In this document: in pieces, positions 35,698 through 46,943 of the stretch
Layout of the letters: each line of letters starts with the position of its first letter
Position numbering within the stretch: the stretch's first letter is position 1
Program-made: the position numbers and the translations under genes
Notes under the pieces: generated by a model
Database searches by the model: none
What the model was told of the DNA's origin: nothing
What the model saw: the letters and a program-made list of their open reading frames with translations, nothing else
Assembly (NCBI RefSeq): GCF_900167605.1
Contig: NZ_FUYH01000014.1
Location: 1-64,000 of the forward strand
Direction of reading: 5' to 3'
Origin: Caloramator quimbayensis
GTDB lineage: Bacteria; Bacillota; Clostridia; Clostridiales; Caloramatoraceae
DNA: 64,000 nucleotides

Positions 35698-36885
35698 ATG
35701 AATAAAAAGACTGTAAGAGATATCGAGGTAAAAGGAAAAAAAGTTATTGTAAGATGTGATTTTAATGTTCCTATGGATAAAGAAGGGAATATAACAGATG
35801 ATAGAAGAATAGTTGGAGCACTTCCAACAATAAATTATTTAATCGAAAATGGTGCTAAGGTTATTTTAATGTCACACCTTGGAAGACCAAAGGAAGGCTA
35901 TGATGCAAAATACAGTTTAAAACCAGTTGCTCAAAGGCTTTCACAGCTATTAGGGAAAGAAGTACTTCTTGCTGAGGATAAGGAAGTTGTTGGAGAAAAT
36001 GCAGTAAAGCTGGCAGGTGATATGAAAGAAGGAGATGTTGTTCTTCTTGAAAACGTTCGTTTTATAACTACAGAAACAAAGAACGATATGGAATTTGCAA
36101 AGAAGCTTGCATCTCTTGCTGATATATTTGTAAACGACGCTTTTGGAACAGCTCACAGGGCACACTCATCAACAGCCGGCATTGCAAGCTATATACCATC
36201 AGTTGCAGGATTCCTTATAGAAAAAGAAATCAGCATAATGGGAAAAGCTCTTGAAAATCCTGAAAGACCTTTTGTTGCAATATTAGGCGGTGCTAAAGTT
36301 TCAGATAAAATAGGAGTTATAAATAACCTTCTTGAAAAAGTTGATAGACTTGTAATAGGCGGTGGAATGGCATATACTTTCCTTAAGGCTCAGGGAATTA
36401 AAATTGGAAACTCCCTTGTTGAAGAAGATAAAGTTGAATATGCAAAGGAAATGCTCGATAAGGCAAATAAAAAGGGAGTAAAAATCTATCTTCCAGTTGA
36501 CCATATCGTTGCTAAGGAATTTAAAGCAGATGCTGCATGGGAAGTGTCTAAGACTGAAATACCTGAAGGATTTATGGGCCTTGATATAGGACCTGAATCA
36601 GTAAAACTATTTGAAGAAGCAGTTAGTGATGCAAAAACAGTAATTTGGAATGGTCCTATGGGAGTATTTGAAATGCCTGCATTTGCAAACGGAACTAAAA
36701 AGGTAGCTGAGGCTTTATCAAAAGTAAATGGTACTACAATAATTGGCGGAGGAGATTCAGCAGCTGCTGTTGAGCAGCTTGGATATGCTGATAAAATGAC
36801 TCATATCTCAACTGGAGGAGGAGCATCCCTCGAATTTTTAGAAGGGCTTGAACTTCCTGGTATAGCAGCACTTAACAATAAATAA
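35698..36885 (+). CDS. pgk: Phosphoglycerate kinase
   Basis: 395 residues. [20 protein letters not shown] and LMSHLGRPK near the N-terminus bind 3-phosphoglycerate; the nucleotide site is [13 protein letters not shown] and [15 protein letters not shown] at the C-terminus. It makes ATP from 1,3-bisphosphoglycerate. AGGAGATGATACT precedes the ATG. The tpiA gene follows 26 bp later. Confidence 0.98.
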   Translation: MNKKTVRDIEVKGKKVIVRCDFNVPMDKEGNITDDRRIVGALPTINYLIENGAKVILMSHLGRPKEGYDAKYSLKPVAQRLSQLLGKEVLLAEDKEVVGENAVKLAGDMKEGDVVLLENVRFITTETKNDMEFAKKLASLADIFVNDAFGTAHRAHSSTAGIASYIPSVAGFLIEKEISIMGKALENPERPFVAILGGAKVSDKIGVINNLLEKVDRLVIGGGMAYTFLKAQGIKIGNSLVEEDKVEYAKEMLDKANKKGVKIYLPVDHIVAKEFKADAAWEVSKTEIPEGFMGLDIGPESVKLFEEAVSDAKTVIWNGPMGVFEMPAFANGTKKVAEALSKVNGTTIIGGGDSAAAVEQLGYADKMTHISTGGGASLEFLEGLELPGIAALNNK

Positions 36886-36911
36886 AAGATATTTGAAAGA
36901 GGTTGATTAAA

Positions 36912-37658
36912 ATGAGAAGACCAATAATTGCCGGAAACTGGAAAATGAATAAAACAGGAAAAGAAGCTGCACAGCTTGTTTTAGCATTAATAGATAAGGT
37001 AAAGGATGCAAACTGCGAGGTAGTTTTATGTCCGCCCTTTACATCACTTCCTCAGGTAGTTACTCTTGTTGAAAATACCAACATTAAAGTTGGAGCACAA
37101 AATATGTACTATGAAGAAAGCGGAGCATTTACGGGTGAAGTATCACCATTAATGCTAAAAGAACTTGGAGTTGAATATGTGATAATCGGACATAGCGAGA
37201 GAAGACAGTATTTTAAAGAAGATGATGAGCTCATAAATAAAAAGCTAAAAGCAGCTTTCTTATATGGTGTTAAACCAATACTTTGCGTTGGAGAAACTTT
37301 GGAGCAGAGAGAAAGCAATCAAACTTTTGAACTTATAAAGATGCAGCTTGAACAGGATTTAAAAGATATAAAGGCAGAGGATGTTAAGAATATGGTAATC
37401 GCCTATGAACCTATTTGGGCGATTGGAACTGGTAAGACAGCTACAGCTGAGGATGCAAATGAAGTTATTGCTTTTATAAGACAGAACATTAGAAATATGT
37501 ATGATGAAAATACTGCAGAAACGATTAGAATACAATATGGAGGAAGTGTTAAAGCTTCGACTATAAAGGAACAAATGGCACAGAGCGATATAGATGGAGC
37601 ATTGGTTGGAGGAGCAAGCTTAAAAGCAGATGAATTTGCTGCTATTGTTAACTTTTAA
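36912..37658 (+). CDS. tpiA: Triosephosphate isomerase
   Basis: About 248 residues. It starts [16 protein letters not shown], with the catalytic lysine in NWKMN, His in IIGHSERR and Glu in [14 protein letters not shown] (loop 6). I chose the ATG at 36912 behind AGAGG; an in-frame TTG upstream lies within the SD region. Fourth gene of the glycolytic operon. Confidence 0.98.
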   Translation: MRRPIIAGNWKMNKTGKEAAQLVLALIDKVKDANCEVVLCPPFTSLPQVVTLVENTNIKVGAQNMYYEESGAFTGEVSPLMLKELGVEYVIIGHSERRQYFKEDDELINKKLKAAFLYGVKPILCVGETLEQRESNQTFELIKMQLEQDLKDIKAEDVKNMVIAYEPIWAIGTGKTATAEDANEVIAFIRQNIRNMYDENTAETIRIQYGGSVKASTIKEQMAQSDIDGALVGGASLKADEFAAIVNF

Positions 37659-37669
37659 GGAGGATTATG

Positions 37670-39199
37670 ATGCAAAACAGACTTCGCATGTTACTTATTC
37701 TTGACGGATGGGGAATAAATGAAAGAAAAGATGGAAATGCCATTGCTAATGCAAAAACTAACAACTTCGATTATTATTGGGATAATTATCCGCATACAAC
37801 TTTAAGTGCAAGTGGACTGGATGTTGGACTTCCAGAAGGACAAATGGGAAATTCTGAAGTTGGTCATTTAAATATAGGTGCAGGACGTATAATATATCAA
37901 GAATTTACAAGAATAAATAAAGAGATTAAAGAGGAAAGGTTCTTTAAGAATGAAGCCTTTTTAAGCGCTATTGATAATGTAAAAAAACACAACAGTAAAA
38001 TGCATTTGTACGGACTTTTATCTGATGGAGGGGTACACAGCCATATAGATCATTTAAAAGCTCTATTAAAACTTTGTAAATCTGAAGGATTATCTGAAGT
38101 TTATGTTCATTGTTTTCTCGATGGAAGGGATGTACCTCCTCAGAGCGCTCTTACCTATATCGATGAGCTTGAAAATTATATGAAAGAGATTGGTATAGGT
38201 AGAATAGCGACAATATCAGGACGATACTATGCAATGGATAGAGACAAAAGATGGGATAGGGTTCAACTTGCCTATAATGCGATGGTTAAAGGTGAAGGAG
38301 AAATAGCAGGCAGTGCAAGGGAAGCAGTAGAAAAATCCTATAGTGAAAACAGGGTAGATGAATTTGTTCTCCCAACTGTAATCGTTAAAGATGATAAAAT
38401 AACTGCAAAAATAGAAGAAAACGATTCAATTATATTTTTTAATTTCAGACCTGATAGGGCAAGGGAAATAACAAGAGCATTTGTTGATAAAGAATTTGAA
38501 GGGTTTAAAAGGGATTATTTCAGGGTATACTATGTATGTATGACTTTATATGATAACTCCATTACTGATGTGGATGTTGCATATAAGCCTGAAAAGTATG
38601 TTAATGCTTTAGGAGAGTATTTAAGCAAAAATGGTATAAAACAGCTTAGAATAGCAGAAACAGAAAAATATGCTCATGTTACGTTTTTCTTTAACAGCGG
38701 CATTGAAACACCCTATGAAAATGAAGACAGAATATTGATACCTTCTCCTAAAGTTCCTACCTATGATATGCAGCCTGAAATGAGTGCATATTTAGTTACT
38801 GAAAGGGTTTTAAAAGAGATAGATGAAAACAAATATCATTTTATTGTTCTAAATTTTGCAAATCCAGATATGGTAGGGCATACAGGTGTTTATGATGCGG
38901 CCGTTTCTGCAATAAATGCTGTTGATGAATGCCTTGGCAGGGTAGTTAAAAGGGTTCTTGAAAAAAATGGTTCGGTTTATATAACAGCAGATCATGGTAA
39001 TGCTGAACAGATGATAGACTATGAAACAGGTGAGCCTTACACAGCTCATACTACAAACAAAGTACCTTTTATAGTGATTGGTGAAGGGGATGTCAAATTA
39101 AGGGATGGAGGAAGGCTCTGTGATATTTCGCCTACTATTTTAAAATGTATGGGCCTTGAAATTCCAAAGGAAATGACAGGAGAACCAATTATATTATAG
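37670..39199 (+). CDS. gpmI: 2,3-bisphosphoglycerate-independent phosphoglycerate mutase
   Basis: About 509 residues, alkaline phosphatase superfamily with two manganese ions. The metal/serine block MGNSEVGHLNIGAGRIIYQ carries the nucleophilic serine; DGRDVPPQSAL, SGRYYAMDRDKRW and TADHGNAEQM complete the active site. Two adjacent ATGs (37667, 37670) follow AAGGAGG; the second has the better spacing. Between tpiA and eno in the operon. Confidence 0.97.
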   Translation: MQNRLRMLLILDGWGINERKDGNAIANAKTNNFDYYWDNYPHTTLSASGLDVGLPEGQMGNSEVGHLNIGAGRIIYQEFTRINKEIKEERFFKNEAFLSAIDNVKKHNSKMHLYGLLSDGGVHSHIDHLKALLKLCKSEGLSEVYVHCFLDGRDVPPQSALTYIDELENYMKEIGIGRIATISGRYYAMDRDKRWDRVQLAYNAMVKGEGEIAGSAREAVEKSYSENRVDEFVLPTVIVKDDKITAKIEENDSIIFFNFRPDRAREITRAFVDKEFEGFKRDYFRVYYVCMTLYDNSITDVDVAYKPEKYVNALGEYLSKNGIKQLRIAETEKYAHVTFFFNSGIETPYENEDRILIPSPKVPTYDMQPEMSAYLVTERVLKEIDENKYHFIVLNFANPDMVGHTGVYDAAVSAINAVDECLGRVVKRVLEKNGSVYITADHGNAEQMIDYETGEPYTAHTTNKVPFIVIGEGDVKLRDGGRLCDISPTILKCMGLEIPKEMTGEPIIL

Positions 39200-40516
<1,317 letters not shown>

Positions 40517-40527
40517 GTGTTTTTTAA

Positions 40528-40566
40528 TATAAATAATGGGGGATGTAAACCTCCATTATTTATATA
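40528..40566 (+). terminator. Terminator after eno
   Basis: ATAAATAATGG...CCATTATTTAT stem with extra G/C pairs (GGG/CCT) and a short loop; T-rich 3' side. Weak T-tract. Confidence 0.6.
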
Positions 40567-40712
40567 ATATGGGAAAAAGCATAACACAATGTTTATGATT
40601 AATATAACAAAATAAGATTAAATGAATAAAGTATAACTAAAATTGGTTGTATTTATCATTTTAGTGTGATAAAATATGTATGTCTTAAAATAAAAAAATG
40701 GAGGTGTTTTAT

Positions 40713-40949
40713 ATGAAAACAGCTTTTATAATTTTTCACATTTTAATATGTCTTGCAATTATTTTAGTTGTTTTACTTCAACCAGCAAAGGTTCAGGGAC
40801 TTTCTTCAGCTATCGCTGGTGGAGCTGAAACATTTTTTGGCAAGAATAAAGCAAGAACCTATGAGGGAAAGCTTTCAAAATTAACCACAGTACTAATGGT
40901 ATTATTTGTTTTGACTTCTATGTTTCTTGTATATTTATTAAACAAATAA
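40713..40949 (+). CDS. secG: Preprotein translocase subunit SecG
   Basis: About 78 residues, two membrane helices (about 3-24 and 56-75) with the conserved VVLLQPAKVQGLSSAIAGGAETFFGKNKART loop read in two parts between them. It is an accessory subunit of the SecYEG channel. The ATG at 40713 follows GGAGGTG; an in-frame ATG at 40698 is part of the SD region. A likely promoter is TTGTAT, 17 nt, TAAAAT just upstream (about 40646-40674). Confidence 0.92.
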   Translation: MKTAFIIFHILICLAIILVVLLQPAKVQGLSSAIAGGAETFFGKNKARTYEGKLSKLTTVLMVLFVLTSMFLVYLLNK

Positions 40950-40970
40950 AACTAAAGTGAGGTAAGTATA

Positions 40971-43001
40971 ATGAACGACTTTACACTTATTTTTGCACCC
41001 GTTGCAGGAATTATTGGACTTATTTTTGCGGCGCTCCTTGCTAAAAAGATTTTAAAATCTGATTCCGGTACCGATAGAATGAAGGAAATTTCTAATTACA
41101 TACACGAAGGTGCTATGGCATTTTTAACAAGAGAATATAGAACATTAGCAGTTTTTATTGCTGTAGTTTTTTTAGTTTTAGGACTTTTTATAAGCTGGAC
41201 TACTGCAATATGTTTTGTAATTGGTGCTGTATTCTCAATACTTGCTGGTTATTTTGGAATGCAGGTTGCTACTAAGGCTAACTGCAGAACAGCTAATGCA
41301 GCAAGAACAAGTCAGAATAAGGCTCTTGAAATAGCATTTTCAAGCGGTGCTGTTATGGGAATGTCAGTTGTTGGACTTGGACTTTTAGGCGTTGGCTTAT
41401 TATATTATATAATAAGAGATGCAAATATTATTACTGGTTTTGGACTCGGTGCAAGTTCTATCGCACTCTTTGCCCGTGTGGGAGGAGGAATATATACAAA
41501 GGCAGCAGACGTTGGTGCTGACCTTGTTGGAAAGGTTGAAGCTGGTATTCCTGAAGATGACCCAAGAAACCCAGCGGTTATAGCTGATAACGTCGGAGAT
41601 AATGTTGGTGATGTTGCTGGTATGGGAGCAGACCTTTTTGAATCCTATGTTGGCTCAATAATTTCAACATTAACTCTTGGTGCAGTACTTTATAAAACAG
41701 GTGAAGGAGTAGCATTTTCTTTAACCCTTGCTTCTATAGGTATTATTGCATCAATAATAGGTTCACTTATGGTTAAAGGAAATGAAAGATCAAACCCACA
41801 AAAAGCATTAATGAATGGAACATACATTAGCGGCTTAATCGTAATAATATCATCGGGTATATTAAGTAAAATGATATTTAATAATTTAAATGCTTTTTAT
41901 GCAGTTACAGCAGGTATTTTAGTTGGAATTGTAATAGGACAATTAACTGAAATGTATACATCAGCAGATTATAAATATGTAAAAAGGATAGCACAGCAGT
42001 CAGAGACTGGACCTGCTACAACTATAATCTCAGGTTTTTCAGTTGGTATGTATTCAACTGTTCTTCCGATATTCTTTATTGCAGTTGCAGTTCTTATATC
42101 CTTCTTTGTAATGGGGGGTACTGCAAATGCTTCTGATGTATTAAGCGGATTGTTTGGTATATCACTTGCAGCTCTTGGAATGCTTTCAACAACAGGAATG
42201 ACAGTTGCAGTTGATGCCTATGGTCCTGTTGCTGATAATGCAGGTGGAATAGCTGAAATGGCAGAGCTTCCCCATGAAGTTAGAAAAATAACAGATACAT
42301 TGGATTCTGTTGGAAATACAACTGCTGCAATAGGTAAAGGATTCGCTATAGGTTCAGCTGCGTTAACTGCTCTTGCATTATTTGCTTCTTACTCACAGGC
42401 AGTTGGACTAAAATCAATAGACCTTTTAAGCCCAGTTACTCTTATTGGGGTATTACTTGGAGGTGCAGTACCATATCTTTTCGCTGCACTTGCTATGGAC
42501 GCAGTTGGAAAAGCTGCGAACCATATGATTGAAGAAGTAAGAAGGCAGTTTAAAGAGATACCCGGGCTTATGGAAGGAAAGGCAAAGCCAGAATATGGTA
42601 AATGCGTTGATATTTCAACAGCAGCTGCATTAAAAGAAATGGTTCTACCCGGAGTTTTAGCAGTAGTTGTTCCTATAGCTGCAGGACTTCTGCTTGGACC
42701 TGAGGCTCTTGGAGGACTTATAGCTGGTGCTGTAGTTTCAGGTGTTCTTGTTGCTATATTTATGGCTAACTCAGGCGGAGCTTGGGATAATGCTAAAAAA
42801 TATATAGAAACAGGAGAACATGGAGGAAAAGGAAGTTTTGCGCATAAAGCCGCTGTAGTTGGAGATACTGTAGGAGATCCATTTAAAGATACAGCTGGTC
42901 CTGCGATGAACATTTTAATAAAGCTTATGACAATAGTTTCGCTTGTATTTGCTCCTTTGTTTGTTAAATTCGGAGGAGTATTGATAAGTCTATTTAAGTA
43001 A
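40971..43001 (+). CDS. hppA: Membrane-bound, ion-pumping pyrophosphatase (K+-dependent type)
   Basis: 676 residues, about 16 membrane helices. Pyrophosphate-binding residues lie in [20 protein letters not shown] and [21 protein letters not shown], with [13 protein letters not shown] and [19 protein letters not shown] later. The motif [10 protein letters not shown] has Ala rather than Lys at the position that separates K+-dependent from K+-independent enzymes. It couples pyrophosphate hydrolysis to pumping of Na+ and/or H+; the ion cannot be decided by eye. AGTGAGGTAAGT precedes the ATG. Confidence 0.95.
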   Translation: MNDFTLIFAPVAGIIGLIFAALLAKKILKSDSGTDRMKEISNYIHEGAMAFLTREYRTLAVFIAVVFLVLGLFISWTTAICFVIGAVFSILAGYFGMQVATKANCRTANAARTSQNKALEIAFSSGAVMGMSVVGLGLLGVGLLYYIIRDANIITGFGLGASSIALFARVGGGIYTKAADVGADLVGKVEAGIPEDDPRNPAVIADNVGDNVGDVAGMGADLFESYVGSIISTLTLGAVLYKTGEGVAFSLTLASIGIIASIIGSLMVKGNERSNPQKALMNGTYISGLIVIISSGILSKMIFNNLNAFYAVTAGILVGIVIGQLTEMYTSADYKYVKRIAQQSETGPATTIISGFSVGMYSTVLPIFFIAVAVLISFFVMGGTANASDVLSGLFGISLAALGMLSTTGMTVAVDAYGPVADNAGGIAEMAELPHEVRKITDTLDSVGNTTAAIGKGFAIGSAALTALALFASYSQAVGLKSIDLLSPVTLIGVLLGGAVPYLFAALAMDAVGKAANHMIEEVRRQFKEIPGLMEGKAKPEYGKCVDISTAAALKEMVLPGVLAVVVPIAAGLLLGPEALGGLIAGAVVSGVLVAIFMANSGGAWDNAKKYIETGEHGGKGSFAHKAAVVGDTVGDPFKDTAGPAMNILIKLMTIVSLVFAPLFVKFGGVLISLFK

Positions 43002-43005
43002 TATA

Positions 43006-43040
43006 AAAAGCACAATGTATTTAAAATACATTGTGCTTTT
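43006..43040. terminator. Bidirectional terminator
   Basis: AAAAGCACAATGTATTT and AAATACATTGTGCTTTT form a long stem between hppA (+) and the GPH symporter gene (-). Confidence 0.9.
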
Positions 43041-43044
43041 AAGT

Positions 43045-44517
43045 TCAAACTGATAAGTTTATATTTGTATTTATACTTGATTTATCCTGCCAAAGATTGG
43101 TGTATTCTAAACCAGTTAGTTCTTCGCATATTTTTTTTACTTTTATATCTACTTCTTCAGGCTTTCCTCCGCCTTTTCTTCTCTTTATCTCATCCATAAG
43201 TACATAGTATTTTTCTTCAGTCATTGAATATTTATTTGCAAATATAAAGGCAATAATTATAAAAATCATAGGAGCACAGCTAAATAAAAGTTTAATTCCA
43301 AGTTTTACATTTGGGAGCTGCTCTATGTTTGGAACATATCCTATCCATTGAAGTACAACTCCTATTATAAATACGGTTACTGCCTGAGCAGTTTTTCTTA
43401 AAAGAGTTGCCATTCCACAATAAAGTCCTTCTCTTCTTTTGGCTGATATCATTTCATCAACATCTGCAACCTCAGATATAATAGACCAAGGAACAAAAAC
43501 TGAAGAGGAGGTTCCTATACCGCTTATAGCTGCAATTAAAACGACGAATAATATATTTGAGTTTGGTTTTATAAATAAAGCTATAACCATAGCTGCAAAC
43601 CAAATAGAAAGACCTATTTTTAAGGGTGCAGTTTTACCATATCTTTTAGATATCTTAATATGCAAAGGCATACATATTACCTGAGTAATGAGCAGCCCTC
43701 CAAGAACTAATGAGAAGGATTGCGGACGTCCTAAATAATATGTTAAATAATAAATAACGATTGTAGTTAAAAAATCAACAGCAGTCTGGCTTGAAATGAA
43801 CATACCAGCATGTATTCTAAAGGCTTTGTTTTTAAATACGATTTTCAAGTCTTCAAAAAGACTGCTTTTATTAATATTAATTTCTTCAACTCTTTTGTTT
43901 TCCCAGGTTCCTAAAAATACAAAAATCCATGGGAGAGCATAAAAAATACCAAAAATAAGTCCCATTATCATATATCCAAGTTTTAAATTATAACTAAATC
44001 TATTAATAATTATTTTTGGTACAACTCCTGCAAGTATAGCAGAGGAAGCAGAGAAAGTAAGCCTGAAGCCTGAAAAGGATGTTCTTTCTTTATAATCCTG
44101 CGTCATATCTGCGAGAATAGCAGTATAGGGTATCATAACCATAGTAAAAGCTGTATTAAAAAGCAAATAAGCACAAAGGTAATAGATAAAGAGTGCAGAT
44201 TGGCTCTTTAATCCAAAGGAGTACCAAAGCATAAAAAATGAAAAGAAAATTGGCAAAATTCCAAATAAAAAGTATACACGTCGTCTTCCATACTTGGACT
44301 TTGTTCTGTCAGAGATTGTTCCCATAAGAGGATCAGATATAGCATCCCATATTTTCCCTATTAAAAAAATACTGCCAGCAAGTGCAGGAGAGAGCATTTC
44401 AACATCTGTTAAAAAATTTAAAAATAACAAACTAATAACAAGAAAAGCGCCCCCTCCAAATATGTCTCCGCATCCATACATAAGTTTTGATTTTAATGTA
44501 ATTTTACGGCTTTCCAA
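43045..44517 (-). CDS. GPH-family (MFS) sugar:cation symporter, sulfoquinovose cluster
   Basis: 490 residues, 12 hydrophobic helices. The family motif DAISDPLMGTISDRTKSKYG RRR (loop 2-3) is that of glycoside-pentoside-hexuronide:cation symporters. Starts with TTG behind GGGGGAG. It is second in a minus-strand operon after the TauE gene (21-bp gap), facing away from the ROK regulator. In this context it could bring in SQ or its glycosides, or carry a product; the direction and substrate are inference. The cluster thus has two independent uptake candidates. Confidence 0.82.
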   Translation of the reverse strand: MESRKITLKSKLMYGCGDIFGGGAFLVISLLFLNFLTDVEMLSPALAGSIFLIGKIWDAISDPLMGTISDRTKSKYGRRRVYFLFGILPIFFSFFMLWYSFGLKSQSALFIYYLCAYLLFNTAFTMVMIPYTAILADMTQDYKERTSFSGFRLTFSASSAILAGVVPKIIINRFSYNLKLGYMIMGLIFGIFYALPWIFVFLGTWENKRVEEININKSSLFEDLKIVFKNKAFRIHAGMFISSQTAVDFLTTIVIYYLTYYLGRPQSFSLVLGGLLITQVICMPLHIKISKRYGKTAPLKIGLSIWFAAMVIALFIKPNSNILFVVLIAAISGIGTSSSVFVPWSIISEVADVDEMISAKRREGLYCGMATLLRKTAQAVTVFIIGVVLQWIGYVPNIEQLPNVKLGIKLLFSCAPMIFIIIAFIFANKYSMTEEKYYVLMDEIKRRKGGGKPEEVDIKVKKICEELTGLEYTNLWQDKSSINTNINLSV

Positions 44518-44538
44518 ATGAACTCCCCCTTTTTATTT

Positions 44539-45267
44539 TTATATTAACATAAATATACCAGATATTAGTAAAACAGCGTAGACGATTTTAGAAAAATATT
44601 TATCTTGTATTTTATGATGGGCTATGTTGCCTAAAATTGCTCCTAAAATCAAAAACGGAAGACTATAAAGTACAATTCTATAAATATTAGAATTTAAAAC
44701 ATTATTAGAAAAATATCTATAAACTATTATTGAGTTTAATGTTGCCCATACCATACAAAGGGTAGCTCTGAAATTGCTTTTATCTTTGAGCGCTCTTGCA
44801 GAATAAATTACTAAAAGCGGGCCTCCTGAACCAAAGGCACCATGTATGCATCCTCCTAAAAAAAGAGTCAAATCTAAAATTATTGGATTTAATTCTCTAA
44901 GCTTTATTGATTTATAACTTGTATAAATTCCTCTAATTGAAACTAATATCATAAATACAGCTAATATTTTTTTTAAAATATTTTCAGGAAGAATTGAAAA
45001 AAAGTGAATACCAATAGGAAGACCTATAAGCACAAAAAATATAATTTTTAAATACGCTTTCCATACTATGTCTTTATATGAGATTACTACAACATAGATA
45101 GCCATAAAAAGTGCAATAATAATAAGGGAAGGAACAGCTGTCTTTAAACCAACAAGCATAGTACAAAAAGGAAGGGCTAAAACAGTACATCCAAATCCAG
45201 TTATTCCTTCGATAAAGTGGGTAATCAAAACGACTAATCCAAATAGTATTACAGTTGTTATACTCAT
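44539..45267 (-). CDS. TauE/SafE family anion exporter (isethionate/sulfite candidate)
   Basis: About 242 residues, eight hydrophobic segments, with the TauE/SafE repeats ITGFGCTVLALPF and GGCIHGAFGSGGPLLVIY. Family members export sulfite, sulfoacetate or other organosulfonates. In sulfoglycolytic clusters such a gene usually removes the C2/C3 sulfonate end product; isethionate is expected here. The ATG at 45267 follows GGAGG; the operator-like palindrome lies 13 bp upstream of it. First gene of the minus-strand pair. Confidence 0.85.
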   Translation of the reverse strand: MSITTVILFGLVVLITHFIEGITGFGCTVLALPFCTMLVGLKTAVPSLIIIALFMAIYVVVISYKDIVWKAYLKIIFFVLIGLPIGIHFFSILPENILKKILAVFMILVSIRGIYTSYKSIKLRELNPIILDLTLFLGGCIHGAFGSGGPLLVIYSARALKDKSNFRATLCMVWATLNSIIVYRYFSNNVLNSNIYRIVLYSLPFLILGAILGNIAHHKIQDKYFSKIVYAVLLISGIFMLI

Positions 45268-45279
45268 TTTTACCTCCAT

Positions 45280-45302
45280 ATTAATTAAAAACTTTAATTA
45301 AT
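45280..45302. promoter_or_regulatory. Shared operator palindrome, site A (tauE/ROK)
   Basis: Arms ATTAATTAAAA and CTTTAATTAAT around a single A; one mismatch. Located between the divergent tauE-type and ROK genes, just upstream of the tauE SD. The same palindrome occurs at four more places in the cluster. Confidence 0.65.
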
Positions 45303-45459
45303 ATATTAAACATTTTATTTAAAAATCCTTCTTAAAAGTTATATTAAAATTTATTAATTTTTAAACATAAAAATTACAGTTTATTATAATATTATTGATT
45401 ATTTAAAATATTTAATATAAACTTAAAATAAATATTACGGTTGTAAATGGGGGATTTTT

Positions 45460-46686
45460 ATGAAGGCTGAACTTGGCAGGAATATGGTGGCACTTAAACA
45501 ATCTAATAGAAGTCAGATTTTAAATATTCTAAGATGCCTTGGACCTACATCAAGAAAGGATATTGCTAAAATTATGCAGCTTACTCCTGCTGCAGTAACA
45601 ATACTTGTAAATGAAATGATAAGTGAAGGCATATTAAAAGAAATAGGTCAATCATTCGAAGAAGATAAAAGGGTAGGAAGAAAAAAAGTATTAATCGATA
45701 TTAACAGCAATTTTAAATATGTTCTTGGTATAAATATAGAAACTGAACTTATTAGTATCGGAATAGCAAATTTAAAGGGTGAAGTAATTAGTTCAAAAAC
45801 TATTGAATTAAATTATAATAAAACATACAGAGAAACACTTCAGGAAATATGCAGCGAATGTATTACTCTTCTTTGGAAGAACAATATTATTAAAGAAGAT
45901 GTTCTTGGTGTTGGAGTAGGTATTATTGGACTTGTTGATGAAAAAGAGGGGCTCAGCTTAAGAGCTTATGGACTTTGGGAGGAAAAAGTACCTGTAGTGA
46001 AAATTATAGAAAAAAATATTGGACTTAAAACTGTTCTTGAGAATAATGTAAGGGCATTAGCTTTATCGGAAATAGATAATTCTATGACAGAAGGCCTTAA
46101 TAATATGCTTTTTATAAAATACGGCCCAGGAATTGGAGCTTCAATGATTATAGATGGTGAAATATATTATGGGAGCTCTAAAACGGCAGGGGAGCTTGGG
46201 CATACAATAATAGATTTAAATGGGCCAAAATGCAAGTGTGGAAGGAATGGATGCCTTGAAAGTATTGCATCCTATAAGGCTATATTAAAACATATTAAAA
46301 GCGTTTTTTCTTCAAATAATACCCCTGTATTATATGACATATGTGATGGAAAAGAAGAAAAAATAGATTTTAATAAAGTAATACAAGCTTACATAATAGG
46401 TGATAAATATGTTATGGAATATTTAGATAAGACAATTTATTATTTTGCAGCTGGTATTTCTAATGCAATAAGCCTATTTGACCCTCAAAGAATAGTTCTT
46501 TATGGAGAGGCATTTAATAATGAGGTTTTTTTAAATAAAATATTAAGCTCTTTAGTCAGCCTGAATATAAATAAAAATATTGATGAGCTTATTTATATCA
46601 GCAAACAAAACAATAAAACTAATTATATAGGTGGAGTATCTCTTGCTCTTAGAGAGATGTTTTATAAAGTCGGGGGAATTATATAA
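45460..46686 (+). CDS. ROK family transcriptional regulator of the sulfoquinovose cluster
   Basis: 408 residues. N-terminal winged helix (about 15-75: RSQILNILRCLGPTSRKDIA, then LTPAAVTILVNEMISEG), followed by a ROK sugar-kinase-like domain. The zinc/sugar signature GPKCKCGRNGCLE lies at about 263-275, preceded by GELGH. ROK repressors release DNA when a sugar or sugar phosphate binds. It is divergent from the exporter gene and upstream of the importer and catabolic genes, so it is the likely local repressor. GGGGGATTTTT precedes the ATG. Confidence 0.88.
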   Translation: MKAELGRNMVALKQSNRSQILNILRCLGPTSRKDIAKIMQLTPAAVTILVNEMISEGILKEIGQSFEEDKRVGRKKVLIDINSNFKYVLGINIETELISIGIANLKGEVISSKTIELNYNKTYRETLQEICSECITLLWKNNIIKEDVLGVGVGIIGLVDEKEGLSLRAYGLWEEKVPVVKIIEKNIGLKTVLENNVRALALSEIDNSMTEGLNNMLFIKYGPGIGASMIIDGEIYYGSSKTAGELGHTIIDLNGPKCKCGRNGCLESIASYKAILKHIKSVFSSNNTPVLYDICDGKEEKIDFNKVIQAYIIGDKYVMEYLDKTIYYFAAGISNAISLFDPQRIVLYGEAFNNEVFLNKILSSLVSLNINKNIDELIYISKQNNKTNYIGGVSLALREMFYKVGGII

Positions 46687-46797
46687 TTATTAAAAAAAAT
46701 TAAAAGTATTAATAAAAATGAATATTAAATATTGAATTAAGTTATTCTTAGATACTTAAATAAATATAAATATAATTAAAAGATATATTTTATATAC

Positions 46798-46852
46798 TTG
46801 ACAGAGTTTAAAAGGATAAATTACAATATAAATGTTAAAACTTTTAATAAAT
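46798..46852 (+). promoter_or_regulatory. Importer promoter and operator, site D
   Basis: TTGACA (46798-46803), 18-nt spacer, TACAAT (46822-46827), then the palindrome with arms AAATGTTAAAA and TTTTAATAAAT around C (46830-46852). The site covers the expected transcription start, a standard repressor position. Confidence 0.65.
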
Positions 46853-46943
46853 AAAAAATATTCATAAAATTCTTGATTGAATTTTTTTAATGATTTATTC
46901 AGCAGACTCTGCTGATAAATATAAAGAAAGAGGGGGATTAAAA

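Noticed and set aside
42389-43048. 219-codon minus-strand frame
   Set aside because: Shadow of the strongly conserved hppA gene; Pro/Thr/Ala-rich composition.
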